DNA of 64,000 bases, from assembly GCF_033439725.1 (NCBI RefSeq), contig NW_026944384.1, positions 6,076,001 to 6,140,000 on the forward strand, in the 5' to 3' direction. Position 1 is the stretch's first letter. Each line of letters begins with the position of its first letter. The notes beneath the pieces are model-generated. The model worked only from the letters and a program-made list of their open reading frames with translations. It was not told the DNA's origin and ran no database searches. This DNA is from Neurospora tetraspora. Its lineage: Eukaryota; Ascomycota; Sordariomycetes; Sordariales; Sordariaceae. Position numbers and translations under genes: made by a program. Positions 12,999 to 26,090 of the stretch are shown here, one piece after another.

Positions 12999-13478
12999 TT
13001 TGACTACTTTTGCTGGGTGCACTCAACAAACGGTCTTGAGACGGGCTGGGTTGTCAGAAGGGAAATTTCGAGATCGCGAACGAACTTTGGTGGGCAGGAA
13101 TTTCGCACTACAACCCCACAGCCCTAAGAGCAAGAGCGCGCCTGATTGGTCGGCTGGCCGCTGGGCCATCAACTCAGGTTGGCGACGACCGACCATTCAC
13201 CCATGCTCGCCATGGTGCCACGGTGGGCGACGAGCGCCAAAAGTGGAATGCAAGCGGCAGGCAATTGTGGGTCCTGCCAGTACCAGTGCCGGGGCAGTGC
13301 CCGTGGTGAACCTCTGTGGTCTCGGGCTTCAGTAGCCGTTGACCTCTGGCATTCACTGTCCCGAACCGAGGTCTATCATTCATCACTTCCTATTCTAGTG
13401 CCAATGTGCGGAGGCCCAATGTTGATAGATGAATCAAAACATCTTTATACCCCAAAAGTTCCATGACATTGTGCTGTG

Positions 13479-14514
13479 ATGCTTCCTGACGAGTTTCCCC
13501 CTGAATACATCATAGAAGCCATCGACAGCATGGCGCCAACCGATCTCAAAGCGAAGGGGTCCGGGTCCCCCAAGCCCAAAGTGATCCTCTTTGACATTGG
13601 CGGCGTCTGTGTAAGTCACCATCACTACCTCACCCACCTCATATCTTCACTCCAAAGCATCACAAACTAACACAAAAACCCAGGTCGTCTCCCCCTTCCA
13701 ATCCATCCTCAACTACGAACTCCGCCACTCCATCCCCCCAGGCTGGATCAACCACTCCATCTCGCGCTCCGCCCCCACGGGGTTCTGGCACCGTCTCGAA
13801 ACCGGTTCGATCCCCATGGACGCCTCCTTCTTCGCCGGCTTCAACCGGGACCTGCACAACCAATCCCTCTGGGAATCCTTCTACCGGTCTCAACAAGCCA
13901 AGCACCCCTCCCGTTTCCCCCCTTCTCCTGGTTCCTCCCCAATTCCACCTATCCCCCAGATCGACGGCGAGTGGTTGTTCCACGACATGATGGAGCACGC
14001 CCGAGCTCCGGACCCGTGGATGTTCCCCGCCCTCAAAAAACTGAAAGAGGACGGGAGGTTCGTCGTGGCGGCGCTGAGTAACACGGTTATCTGGCCCGAG
14101 GGACACAAGTGGGCGGAGAAGGACTTCTTCAGTGATCCGTTGCGGCAGCTGTTTGATGTGTTTGTTTCGTCGGCGCATGTGGGGTTGAGGAAGCCGGATC
14201 CGAGGATTTATCAGCTGGCGCTGGAGAAGGTGGATGAGTTTGCGCGGGCGAATGCTAACTCCGAAAGGGGGAAGAGGGGTGGCTGGGGGGAGGGCGTGAG
14301 GGCGGAGGATATTGTGTTTTTGGATGATATTGGGGAGAACCTGAAGGCGGCGAAGAAGGCTGGGTTTAGGACGATCAAGGTTGGGTTGGGAAGGGCGTTT
14401 GAGGCGGTTGATGAGCTGGAGAGCGTCACGGGGTTGAAGTTGGCTGGGGATCACCCGAGGATTGCGGTGAAGCCGGACTTTAGTGCTGCGAAGGAGGCGA
14501 AGGCCAAGTTGTGA
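13479..14514 (+). CDS. HAD-superfamily hydrolase, ACAD10/epoxide-hydrolase N-terminal type
   Basis: Two exons: 13479-13610 and 13684-14514, 320 residues; the intron starts GTAAGT and ends CAG. HAD motif I is VILFDIGGVCV: the first Asp is present but the second position of the usual DxD is Gly. Motif II is ALSNT, motif III lies around LRKPDPRIYQ with the catalytic-type Lys, and motif IV is FLDDIGENLKAAKKAG. This is the subclass I cap arrangement found in the phosphatase-like domains of ACAD10 and soluble epoxide hydrolase. Substrate unknown; loss of the second Asp also occurs in active YihX-type phosphatases, so activity cannot be excluded. A second in-frame ATG at 13530 is a possible alternative start. 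It converges on the deubiquitinase gene. Confidence 0.85.
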
Positions 14515-16122
14515 TGATCTTGATGATGTGAATGTGGTGTATGAGACTAGACTAGTTGATGAAATGAAGAGAAATTCCAGGTTATTCCCTTGGCTCATGT
14601 TCCCACAACGCATCCTTTCAAATCTGTGAAGTACAGAAATCTCAGTTGTTGTGGTCGACATGCCTCCCATCCATAAACATTTCGGAAAATGGTTAGATTA
14701 TTAAGACTAACTGTTCATGCGATCCGAACCTCGGCTCGTCATCACGCCTCTAGACAACTCTGACTCGCCGTTGATACTGGGAAGCAGTTCAGACACAATC
14801 CTGTTGTTCTCAACAGGTATTTTCTGTCACTGGTATCTTCGAAACCCATGCAATTGCGACGTAATCCTTGTTTGCTACGTACGTTGATACTGGCCAATGA
14901 GTCTGAATCGACATTTTTCTTAAGCGCGTCTAGTCATATTTTCGAAGATCTACAATATGTCGAAAATAATGAAGAGCAACCAGCTCATAGTAGACAAGTG
15001 GTATATATCTTCTACTCCTCTAACGTAGTTTATACACCATCTTGACATTCATGTTTTATACACATAGCCCCTTCTTTTTTTTCTTGTCATCAGTTCCTCA
15101 TTTTTTGGACTTTCGTCTACTCCTTTTCAAGTTTTGTTTTATTTTGTCTAAGTAGGTATCACCCAATTCACCTCTCAGCCCACCAACTTTTCCCCAGCCA
15201 AGACCAAGATCTTCCCTCTCCTCTTCATTCCATTAAACCATCCATCATCTTCTCTTTACTACCCTCCTTAACAAAATGCCCTAAACGTCTCCCAGATCTC
15301 CTGTAGCTCATATCCCGCTTCCCCTTTCTAGCTTTGAGCTATTCTATCACCCTCTTCCTTCCAAAATACCATCTCATCGTCCAAACTATCGCGGTAACCG
15401 CTAGATGTTCGTTTGATGGTGTTCATGCCGTTGTTATTTAAGAGAGAAGCCTCGGGTCTCTACACCTAATCCAGCAGTCCGCTCAAGGACTCGGAATGCG
15501 AACGTAATCGACCACCTATGTGAGGGAGGAGTTTCAGATATTGGTGAGGTATGGTATATAGAGGGTTGATGGAATCGTGATTTAGTGGTGTAGGTTTGAT
15601 TTGGTGTAGTCGGTTAAAATAAGGTGGTAGACAGGTAGTGCTGAATGATATAATAGTATGAGAGAAGCTTCGTCTCGACTTGAATCATCAACTCATCAAG
15701 ACGACCCGGAGTGTTCCCGGTCTATTTTATTTTACCGCCCACCCAGCTGTCTTAGGCGGTTGTATCCTCATGAGTGGCAGTCATGATGATCGTGGACGGG
15801 AATCCAGAATGATGTTCCGGATGCCCCTGGCTCCAGACAATGTTCAACCCTGCCTAACCGTTGAAGCAATGTTTTTGGAGCATCGGCGCCCATACGCCGA
15901 CTCGAATGTGGCCTTCTATGCCACCGTCTTTCTTCTCTCTTATTCTTTCGTAGTTGTTGTAACCTTATTGAGCATCGTCATCTTCATAACGCGTCCGTCC
16001 CCATTTGCTTTTGTACGCCGAGATGTTGGTATCTCCCAAAGCGCCACATGGTTGGAGAGATCGCTGAGCCGATTCAAGTATGGCTATGCAACCCCTCCAC
16101 AAACTCTACTCCGTGAAACTTT
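14515..16122. other. Convergent intergenic region
   Basis: About 1.6 kb between two convergent genes. It is T-rich around 15050-15150 and pyrimidine-rich around 15180-15380, with no supported gene. A frame at 15680-16138 has one hydrophobic stretch but no family character and overlaps the 3' end of the opposite gene. Confidence 0.5.
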
Positions 16123-19100
16123 TCAGATACGCTGGTAAAACAACAGGTAAGCGACCTTGTTGTCCTTGAAGCTATCATTATGTTGCTTGGCGGCAGCCTT
16201 CAAGCTGCCACTGCCGCTAGGAGCAGCAAGACCGGCACCGTTGACAACACTGCTCCACTTCTTGCCGTTCGCAGTAGCCTGCTTCCAGCCCTCGTCATCA
16301 CCAGTATCATCATCGTTCATGGCGCCGAACCGGTTGCTAGCTGCCGAGCTGCCGTTCTCCCTGCGATCACCAACGGCGCCCTTGGAAGGCTTTTCCTCAG
16401 CGCCAGCCTCAGCGACGTCCTCAGCGCGAACACGGCGAATGACAGTGTCATCGATGCGAACCCATTCAGGGCCGTCCTGGCGACGAACATCAACAGTATA
16501 GTGTCCGCCGCTGGCATTCTTTCCGTGATGATAGACAACCGTGATGAGACGATACTTCAGGAGATCGGCATTCTCAGCATGAATAGTGTTGCGCTTCTGC
16601 CGAGAGACGACCTCGCGAGGGATTTCGAGCTCCAAGGGATATCCGACCTTCTTCCAAATCTTGATGGTACCATGGCCTTCAGCATCGAACTGGAAGCGTT
16701 TGAGATGCAGAATGAGGACTGGAGGCAGAGACTCAATGAACACCTGCTTGGTAGCCTTTGCGTCCTTTCCATGGGGCGAGTTAAAATCTCCGTGGATCGT
16801 TTCTGGGCGAGTAAGACCCCTCAAAGCATCAACGATGTTGCGAACCTCGGGAGCACCAATATCGAGCTGAAGGGGCTGATAGGGCTCCAGGGTAACGGAG
16901 CTCTTGAGGCCAGGGATGCGAAGTTCAGAGCGGAGGTGACCACCGAAGATCCTAGTGATAGGAGAGATGGAAGAGGAATAACCAGAAGTGCGAGTAATTG
17001 CAGCCTTTTGACGGGGTCCAACCTCGAGCCAGTCATCACCAGCGTTGGAAGTCGTGGGCGAGGGCAAGGACGAGTTGGGCGCAGTCGAGGTAGTCGAAAC
17101 CGGGAGAGTACGCATGACATGGGTGCACTCGTCGTGGAGACCTTCAAGAAGGAAACCGAGGAACTCCTCGGCATCTTGTTGATGACCGCGGCGCATGCTG
17201 GCGAATCGAGGGAGCTTTCTGATAGCGTCATAGACAAACTCGGGGGTAAAGGCTTCACCGTACTGCTCGAGTTCCTCGCTCTTGAGGCGCCTCTTGAGCT
17301 GGTCAATAGACACAGCAGAATCGATCACCTTGAACTCGCGCATAAACATGATCATGGCATCGAGGAGAGGAGTCTCGCTATTGAAGCTGTGGGCAGCCTT
17401 CTTGCTGACTTGATCCAAGAAGTCGTAGAAAGGAATGCAGTTAACCAAAACTTGAAGAATCTGCAAGCAGAATTAGTATCAACCCTTGAAGCCTATAGAA
17501 AAACTGGAGCGACTTACAGAGTTCATATAGCACATGTTACCAGTGTTGACGAGGCCGCGGGGCTCCAAGAAAGCAATCTTCTCAGCGGTGCCAACCCGGT
17601 ACGACTGAACAGCCTCAGCCATAGAGTTCGCCTTAGACTGAGCAAAGCCGGTGATAACTCCAGCAGCAGCTCCTGAAGCATCCGCGCTGGTATGGCTATT
17701 GACAGTGGTTTGGGCAGCGGAAGCCGCAGCGGCGTCAGCAGCAGCAGTGTTGACGGGAGCGGCAGGCCTGGTGAACAGGTTGGCCCAAGACTTGGGTTTG
17801 GCAGGCGCCGGCGCAGGAGCAGGGGCAGGGGCAGCTTGGGTAGCTGGAGCCGAAGACTCGGGTGTTGAAGCAGTTACATCCTTAGCAGCCGTCTCGGGAG
17901 TCTGCTCAGTAGTAGGGGCAGATTCGGCAGGCTTGGCCTCAGCAGACGGCTGCTCCGCGCTAGGCGTGGGCTTGTCCTTGGGAGCAGGCTTTGGCAAAAC
18001 AGGAACCACAGGGACGGCAGGGACAGCGGGAACGGGGACACGAGTAGCTTGCTTCGCGGGCTGGGACGGAGAGGCCATGATGGACTCGGAAACCTGGAGC
18101 TGCTGGGATGGGATGGAGCTAGTTGGCGAAGTCGACGGGGTATCCACAGAAGGAAGCTCTTGAGTCGAAGGAGTCTCGGATCGGGGAGGAAGAATTTCAA
18201 GCTTAGGCGTGCCCGTGAGCGTAGGGACAGAAGCATCTTCCTGGACATTGTCCGTGGGAGTACTTTCCGCTGGAGCAGCCTGGGTAGTCTCGGAGGCAGG
18301 TTGTTGGCCAGGAGCAGTAGGGAGGCTGACACTCTCCGAGGCAGCAGAAGGAGCTTGCCTACGTCTCCTCAACTTTGTGCGAGTCGGGAACGGTGTGTCA
18401 GGATGCGAAAACCATGGCAGAGAGAACGGCGGCTTATCAGACTTTTGCGGCGAAGCGAAGTGCGAGTATGCGGCCTCGGCCTGCGCAGGCTGCTTGGCCT
18501 CCTCGACCACCGGCTCCTCCACAACCTTTTGCTGAATATTGGGCTCGGGCTCAGGCTGAACCTGAACTTGAGGCTGCGACTGAATCTGTGCCTGGGAAGG
18601 GACGATCGGTGGCATCTGCTGAGCCGGCGGAGTCATAGGGGTCGGGACGACGTGAGAGTGTGTCGACGAGGGAGTGTGAGGGGCAGGAACCGGGACGAGC
18701 GCCGGCGCAGGCATGGGAGGAGCCTGGTACGGGGTTGAGACGATGGGAGACTGGGGAGGAGCCGGTCGAACGTAGGGGTTCTGGGCTACCATGGGCATGT
18801 AGTGCTGCATGGCCGGGGGCGATCGAGCGTAGGTGGCTTGTGGCGGCGCGTACTGAGGCATGCCGTAGGGGTTCGTCATGGCGGCATTCTGGTAGGCAGG
18901 GGGGGCATAGTAGCCAGGAGGAACACCATAAGGCTGTGGCATGTAGTTGGCGGCATACATTGGGTTGTGCGCGACATGAGGCTGGTGATATTGGCCATGG
19001 TGGTGGTGGGCGCCAGGATTGTAGTGGTTGTGGTGAGGCCGTCCGCGACGGGGACCGTGGCCCTGACCGAGATGGCCCTGGCCACCGGGGCCTCCATTCA

Positions 19101-19173
19101 TCCTGGGAATTCCCATATCGGCATTACCCTGCATTGGCTGCCCAGCCGGCAGATGCCCGGTGCTGTTCATCAT
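16123..19173 (-). CDS. ubp3: Ubiquitin-specific protease, Ubp3/USP10 type
   Basis: Two exons: 19173-17518 and 17460-16123, about 997 residues; the 57-nt intron is GTAAGT...CAG. The N-terminal half (about 500 residues) is low-complexity, rich in Pro, Gln, His and Ala, as in other Ubp3/USP10 proteins. The catalytic Cys box is GLVNTGNMCYMNS, and the intron falls directly after its Ser. QQDAEEFLGFLLEGLHDE and LPPVLILHLKRF follow, then the His box YHHGKNASGGHYTVDVRR. This enzyme removes ubiquitin from trafficking and ribophagy substrates; in yeast it acts with Bre5. The start MMNSTGHLPAG is chosen because the frame upstream to 19620 opens only with non-ATG codons; the leader could be longer or contain an intron. 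Confidence 0.9.
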
Positions 19174-20943
19174 GCCGGCTTGGGAGATGTGGCGGCGCGG
19201 TAGCTGCTCACCGGCGTGAGGCCACCGCAGCGAGTCGAAATGTGCTGGCGCCCAATGAGGCGGGTTGCGAGATGCCGAATCAGCTTCGGACGCGGGGTTG
19301 CGAGGTTGCGGGAGGAGGAGAGAGCTTGGGTTGCCGCCGGTCGTGGTGGCCGGATTCGGATGATGCCGAAAGCTGGGCTGGAATCGATCGTGACTCGGGA
19401 ATGCGAATATCGGGGTCCCGGGGGTTGGGACTCGAGGAGGCGCCTTGAGGATTTCGGTCCTCTGCGGGCGTCCACTTCTCTGCTGGCAAACGAGGAATGT
19501 CCAGTCCTGCTTGCACACGCTGCAAACTGACGGGAGGTGTCGAGGATTTGGTTGGTGACGGCGCGGCGTTGACAAGGTCCCGGCCGGTAAGATATGTTTT
19601 TGGAGGGGAAGGTTAGGCAAGGCAAGGCAAGGTAGCAGTAGCCCAGCCTCTCAGGTGTGAGGTGGTTGTGGGTGGATGGGTTCTGGTTGTGGTGTGTTGT
19701 AGTGGCAGGAGTCGTTGGAACCCGTAGCGAGTGGGCTCAGTGGGTAAATAATTGGTAGGCGTGTTGGTACGGCAAGGTACAAGTAGTAAGTAGAGCCAAC
19801 GGGACGCAGCAAGCAGGGAGGGGCGTCTGTCCTGCGGTTCCCAGAGAGTTGGGTGAAGGTGCGTTGGGTGCGTCACGTCCTGGATGCGGATGGAAGTACT
19901 TTCACCTGCACAAAACAAAAAAATAATGAACAGCGGCGATGTTTCGGTGTTGGGTGCCGTCACCACAAAGTTCACAAGATGGAAGTTGAGAAACGAAGGT
20001 TGAACAGAAGTCTGGGCCTCAGCCTGGACCTGGCCCGCTGTGTGAGTGGCAGGCACTTGGACGTGGAGTTGGCTGGCAGAGGGAAGGGAAGGCGGCGGCG
20101 GCGGGTGATGGTGGCGGCAAACCAACAAGCAAACGGCAACCTCTCCCTTGACTGCGTCAGGATGTTTCTGCCTTTCCGGTCAACGTAGGAAGGAGTCAAG
20201 ATGTGTTCCATCTGTGACTCGTTCCCACTTCCCAATGCACCACGTCCGGTTCGGTGTTTAGACAGTACTGTACTGTACCTAGCGAAGCGCATCCCGCCAA
20301 CAGGAGCCGTGAACCCCGCGGACAGTTGGAGGCTCTGGTGGCAGGCGAAACAGCACGATAGTGGAGCAAAGACGCTCGGGCCATATCCGACATGGGATCC
20401 AAGCAGGGATTGACGCTCTTGATGTTGACTCGAGATATTGGGAAGCATTGAAAACGTCAGATATTAAACGAACGATCTGAAGAAGAAGGCTTGAGGAATC
20501 AAGTGTGAATAGAAAGTGACAAGCTCAAGTATGTTTCTTCAGTCTACCGATATGTGTCATTTCTGGCTTGTCAAGAGCACATCTACAGTACAGAGTGGTG
20601 TGAAGAAAACCGACTATGACCTTGATTGTTTTGACCACGATCAATCGAGTCATCAGCACTCAAAAAATTCTGCCAAGATTGGTAGAGATACTGTTTGCTT
20701 TGATGTATATACTTGACAGTTTTCGTGAGTTGGAAATCGATTGTCGTAGTGCTGAGTGCGAATCATGAATTGGCAGCTTGTATGTAGCAAGTGACAAGTC
20801 TTGGCGTCAAGTTCATGTCTTGTTAATGGAAGCTTTGCGCTTCAAGTTTCATGTGATATCTGTCATGAATGATATGTACTGTTATATACTTGTTCAGGAG
20901 CTCCTAGTTCATCACAGGAGTTAGGATAGGCTCAGGTTACCCT
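19174..20943. other. Promoter and leader of the deubiquitinase gene; intergenic
   Basis: Between the deubiquitinase start and the stop of the Sae2-like gene, both on the minus strand. Sequence near 19600-20130 is GC-rich and open in several frames but without recognisable protein; it is probably 5' leader and promoter. The part 20400-20940 shows no gene. Confidence 0.45.
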
Positions 20944-22844
20944 TTACTCATCCCTGAAGAGCCACCTCCCATTGCCTCGCATGGCCTCACGCCATCTCTT
21001 CTCTACCGTCTCCCTCTCCCGCCTCTTTGCCTCTTCTCTCCGTTCCTTCTCTTCTTGTGTGCCGGGGAAGTCTGGGTCCCAATAACCCGGAGGTGAACGC
21101 CTTCGTTCGAATTGGTGCCTGTGCCTCCCGAAGCTGTTGGCCACAGCTATGGTCTTGGCCTTCAACCAGACCTCCTTCTTCTCGTCCACCGTCATAGTTC
21201 CCAGCCGATAGCTCTCTGGCCCCAAATAGTCTTCCATCAACGCGATGTTTTCTGGTTTCAGCAGATGGGCTGAACCACCTGAACTGAGCTCGCTCTCCGC
21301 CAAGATACGGGCAGTCCTGCCACAACAGTTTGGATCGGTGCAACCCTCGAGCTTAGCACGCTCTGCCCTCCCACGTACTACTTCGTCAAAAGCATGGGTG
21401 TAGCCGTTGTTCATTTTTGGGTTGACCTTGAAGTCTTCTAACCTCAACTCAGAAACCGCCCGTTCTCGGAGCGGAGTTGACTTTGCCATATCTCGAGCAC
21501 GCCGCAAGTTTGGAGCGCTGTGGCTGCCTGATCCGACCGCCGGAACCCTAGCCGGCGTTTGCAGACGCTGCTCGCGCTGTAGCGGTGTGTTGGTATTGAG
21601 AAGACTTTGTAATCTTCCAGGCTTCGGTGTGGCCGAGTCCGACGGTCCACCTTTGCTTTGTTCCTTTTCGAGATCAAAAGGCTCGGGGCTGTCTTCTGCG
21701 ACATCCGCTATAGCATGACCAAGTCTGAACTCTGACCGTGCCGCAGGTTTGGGGGTTCTGGAAGTGACGTTGTCTTTGCCTTTATTTTGTGCAAGAGCTG
21801 GCTGATCAATTATTGAGTCTTCCGCGGCATTGTTGGCTGGTGGTTGAGGCGGGTCCCGGTGTCCACGCCTCTTCGGTGTGGGCATCACATATGTTGTCTC
21901 ATTAAGGTCGTCACTCTCTTGTGGAATGAAGGCGGGCACCACGCTTGTTATCACAGGATCCGAGCTTTCTCTCTTGACTCTGCGAGGGTTAGGCCTTGCT
22001 TCACCACTGGTGTCGCTATTTCTCCTCTTCCGGACACGCCTCTCGGAAACGACAACAGGCCCATCGGAAGATGGCTCTTCCTTAATGGCCACTTCATGTG
22101 CTGCATCATTTTCCGTCGGTAGAGTCGGCAATTCGTCCGGTACCGTAACGGATGGTGCTGGACGCTTCGGATCGCCCCCCTCTCGGTGGTTTGTTCCGGT
22201 AAGCTCAAGAATCCTTCGTTCTAGATGTTCGGCATATTTTAACCATCCATTTCGCTGATCAACGACCTGCCGCGCGAGCCTCCTTTTCTCATCATATTTC
22301 GCTTGCAGTCGTTCGCAGCGTCTCCTTAGAGCCGCCAATTCTTTGTCTTTGTCCGTCTCCGCAGTAACATCCTTGACAGTGGCGCGTGTTGTCCCAGTAA
22401 CCGTGTTAGGTGAGATTTCTCCAAGGACTGAACGCGACGTTGTACCTGTCGATTGTTGTGGTGCCTCCAGGAGAGTGTCTGATGATGCTGGAACATCTTG
22501 ATCGCTGGTAGTGATTTCCTTTGAAGTAGTGGAAGACGAGACGGGGTTGACTTTCTTGATGAGCTCCCCAAGGTTTTTCATCAACGCCTGGTTCATCTTC
22601 TCTAGCTGATCGACTTTGGCCATCAACGTCTCCCTCTCGGCCGCAGAGAACGCATCTTTTTCGCGGAATTCTGGTAGCGAGTTAGCCGATGCGCCCGTGA
22701 AGTTGAGAATTGTCCATGACAAGCTCAGCCATATGGCATAATATTAACAGTCCTACCTGCGTCGAGATCCTTTCCAACCGTATCACAGGCGGCTTCTACC
22801 GCGGCAAAGATCGCAGCACGACCTTTCTGGTCCCAGAAGGTCAT
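20944..22844 (-). CDS. sae2: Sae2/Ctp1/CtIP-type activator of Mre11 nuclease
   Basis: Two exons: 22844-22757 and 22670-20944, 604 residues; the 86-nt intron is GTAGGA...CAG with a CTAAC-like branch site. Exon 1 encodes MTFWDQKGRAAIFAAVEAAC, the short conserved N-terminus that mediates self-association in this family. A coiled-coil-like segment follows (residues about 35-60), then a long disordered, Ser/Pro-rich middle. The C-terminal domain carries CTDPNCCG, then RHRHQFERRRSPPGYWDPDFP near the end, the hallmark of the Sae2/Ctp1/CtIP fold. The protein licenses Mre11-Rad50-Nbs1 to resect DNA double-strand breaks and is normally activated by CDK phosphorylation of its C-terminus. The frame running through the intron (from 22722) is a false start. 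Confidence 0.9.
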
Positions 22845-23640
22845 TTTGCCCGATAACAAATGATGTTTGACAAGTGCGACTTAAAGCAAGAACAGCAAAG
22901 ATTCCATTGAAGGAAATCGACAACAATCAGCGGCGCGAGAGTGTTGTTGACATGATTTCAACGAAGTCGACGTCACGAATCTTGGAGGCGCGTGTAAGGG
23001 CGAATGTACTTCCTTGGTCTAGACCAAATGGGGTAAACACTGGGCAGGCAGCAACGAGCTAAGCGCCACGTCACGTGCAGACTAACTGTCTCTTGCAGTG
23101 GGGTCATGCTTCACAACCTTTCTTAAACTTCGCACATCTTCAAGTTCAATATCTGACATCAAAGGCCAAAAATGTCACGGTGGACGGGCAACAAAAGAAT
23201 TCGGGTGAGCTTCTGGATGCTGTCTGTCTTTGGCTGACTAGGAAACAGCGCCATAACTGCAACTTCTTTAGAGACACCTGGGCATGTGGTTGTGTGACAT
23301 GCTGTTTTTCGTGGTCCCATGGCGGCAATGGAACGAACACGGAGCATCTCCGCCGAGTTTCTGCTCCACGCGGGGATGATAGTTCGCATCATTCCCGATG
23401 TCTGGATGCCAGCCAGCTTTTCTCCTGGACCCCTTGACTGAATGGAGTACCTAGGTAGACTGCTTTAGGTTCATCTTACTACACTTCGAGTCAGCAAATT
23501 GATTTCACGAAGAATCTTCACCTTGAGAAGAATCACACAGGGGTTTGACTTGGTCGACTCTCGCAGTCTCCGCTTCTTGTCTTTGAAGGTCACTACGTAC
23601 TTTTGCTCCTCCTCTTTGAGCTAGTGTTACCGTTTTACCT
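22845..23640. other. Intergenic, left border of an AT-rich island
   Basis: Normal base composition until about 23640. No convincing gene. It probably carries the promoter of the Sae2-like gene. Confidence 0.5.
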
Positions 23641-26090
23641 GTACGAAGGGTGTTGAGTAGGGATCGATAGTTTCCGTAAATCTGGGATTTTTGCCTTTCC
23701 TTACACTTTTCCTTACTATAAGACACGTAAATGTCCGTGCGCAGAGCCCGTACACCCACCCAAACTCTACTATATGCCAATTAATCTCTAGCACATATAC
23801 AATAGGGTAAATCGCTAGAAATACTATATTTCTACACATCGACTTACCTCCTACCCTCACTATCGCCAGCTCTTTATTTATATCTTTATTTACATCCACA
23901 TTACGATGCCTCCCCAGCGTTATCTTCAACTCGTATAAAGGGAATTTACCCTCGTTAATAACCCTAGTTATATTTACCAATATATTCCCTATCATTATTA
24001 TCAATATTAAGCGGTAATAAATATTACTCACCTTTGCTAGTACTTTGCTAAGTATAAGGGGTATACCTTTAATCGCGTATAATAATAAGTTAATTAATAC
24101 GAGGATATATAATAATATGCCCTTACGTTAACTGACTAGTAGAAGGAGAAGGTCGACCTTTATACCATTGAAGTAATCCTTCTCGATAGTAGAGGATTTA
24201 CCCTCTTCGAAAACAATCCTATAAGGGTATTCCTCTACTCGCTAATTCCCTTCTATACCCTACTAAATACAGTAACTATATATAACGAATAATTACTTAA
24301 AATCTACGATTCTATAAAGAACTAATTCAAAATTACTTTTATCGAGCCTACCCCGTATATTAATATATTTTTTAATAAATTTAACAATTACGCTAGCTAT
24401 CGTATTATTAGTATTTCCTTCGCTATACTTAATAGATTATCGTTCTTTTAAACTAATAAAGATATTAGTATTATTAAATATACTTCCGCTAACATCGCCG
24501 CTATTATTAACGCTATTGTCGTCGATATAGTAGGAGTGAGGATAAGTAAAATAAATACGTTTGTTACTGATATTTACAATTTAATATATTGTGCTACGCT
24601 GGATTTAATTGTTAATAACTATTTTAATTATACCTTTGCGGTTCTTTATAACTCTTATTCCCTTCAACCACTTATAAAGGATATACTTAATATCTCTACT
24701 TTTAAGAATATAGCCTAGAAAATTAATTATTTAATTAATCACTTTCAGAAATCGAAATTATAATTATCCCGCTTACAAATATTAATATTATTATATTATA
24801 GTCGGATTATTTCCTTATTAGCAAAGTAAATATTCTCTATCTTATCGTTATTTATTTAATATAGTATTCTAATTAAAATAATATAATCACTCGATAAGGA
24901 TCGTAATATAAATTAATTATTTTAATTAAGAACTCGAAATTCGTATTCTAAACCTTCGTTATATAAATACGGTTCTATAATTAGTATTAAGACGCCCCGG
25001 GCGTATAAAACGAGGGCGCTACTCCTATATATTATAATTAGGTATTTAAGATTATCGAGAGCGCGCAGTTTTAGAATAATATTAAAAAGTTCGAACGCTT
25101 CCTCTTATTACTTTACGAAGCCTAATTCGCTTTTGAAGTAAATCGAACATACGTTAACTACGTTATTAAAAAGTAGATTGAAATTTAAAAGGTATAGCGA
25201 ACCTTTTAATATTTTATACTTATTATTAAATAGTAAAAGTTCGAACGTTTCTATATAGTAAGGAGGACTAAATAATTAAATCCCTTAAATTAGCTAGGGT
25301 TTCTTTTACTACTTAATACTACTATAGAAGTAATTAAAGTAATTCGACCTCTTATTTTAAGTATTTAGGTAATAGCTATTACCTTCCTTTAGTAATATAC
25401 TTATTATTTTAATGTACTGGCAGTACGAATTATCGAAGATTTCTTTAATTTTAAGATTCGCGAAGGGATATACGCGGCGTACGTTCAAGTATAGGGGTTT
25501 AATTTCGAGCCTAAGTAATTCTAAGTATATATAATAGACTATTAATCCGTTATAGCGCTATTCGTAGTAAGGGTATTCAATACGGTAACGAATAGTATCC
25601 TTTATAAACGAATTTTCTTAATTATAAACTTTCTAGTATTACCAATATATAATCGATTATTAGGGGAGCGGATAGATTAATTTACCTTTATCTTTATAAA
25701 TGGGAAGTATCTATATAATTTAGATAATTCCTTTACTACGCTAATTTACAAGGAAAGAGAAGTACGTTTAATAGAGATTGAAGAATATTTGTTTAATAAT
25801 ATATTAGAAGATAATTGATTAGAAGAAGGATAGAAAGAAAGTAAATAGATTTCCCGATTAGGAAGTGAGTTAATAAATACTATGAAAAGACCAGACAAAA
25901 TTAATCTATATAATTATCTTTTTCTGTGCATTTTAGCGATTTTAGTTAGTTTGGGATGCCCTACCTAGTTTAGTAGGCACAAAAATACCAAAAAATGGCA
26001 CGTGTTCTGTCATGTGACCTATAAATCTAGTAAGAGATTTTATTTTACGCTACTTTTACTGAATTTACTTTACTTGACCGCTTACAGGTA
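23641..26090. mobile_element. AT-rich, RIP-like relic of an unidentified repeat
   Basis: Composition shifts abruptly to strongly AT-rich sequence dominated by TA dinucleotides, with stops in all frames, then returns to normal near 26090. This is how RIP-mutated repeats look in Neurospora. I see no terminal repeats, target duplication or recognisable enzyme motif, so the family stays open. Some minus-strand (about 23650-24030) and plus-strand (25050-25800) stretches keep a protein-like residue mix, suggesting a former coding element. Boundaries are approximate. Confidence 0.7.

Noticed and set aside
13660-14670. 336-residue minus-strand frame over the HAD hydrolase
   Set aside because: Covers the real exon in antisense and has no protein family features.
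15680-16138. 152-residue frame with one hydrophobic segment
   Set aside because: No leader, family or splice context; overlaps the end of the opposite deubiquitinase gene.
16180-17676. 498-residue plus-strand open frame over the deubiquitinase
   Set aside because: Antisense shadow produced by codon bias of the catalytic domain; no motifs, crosses the real intron.
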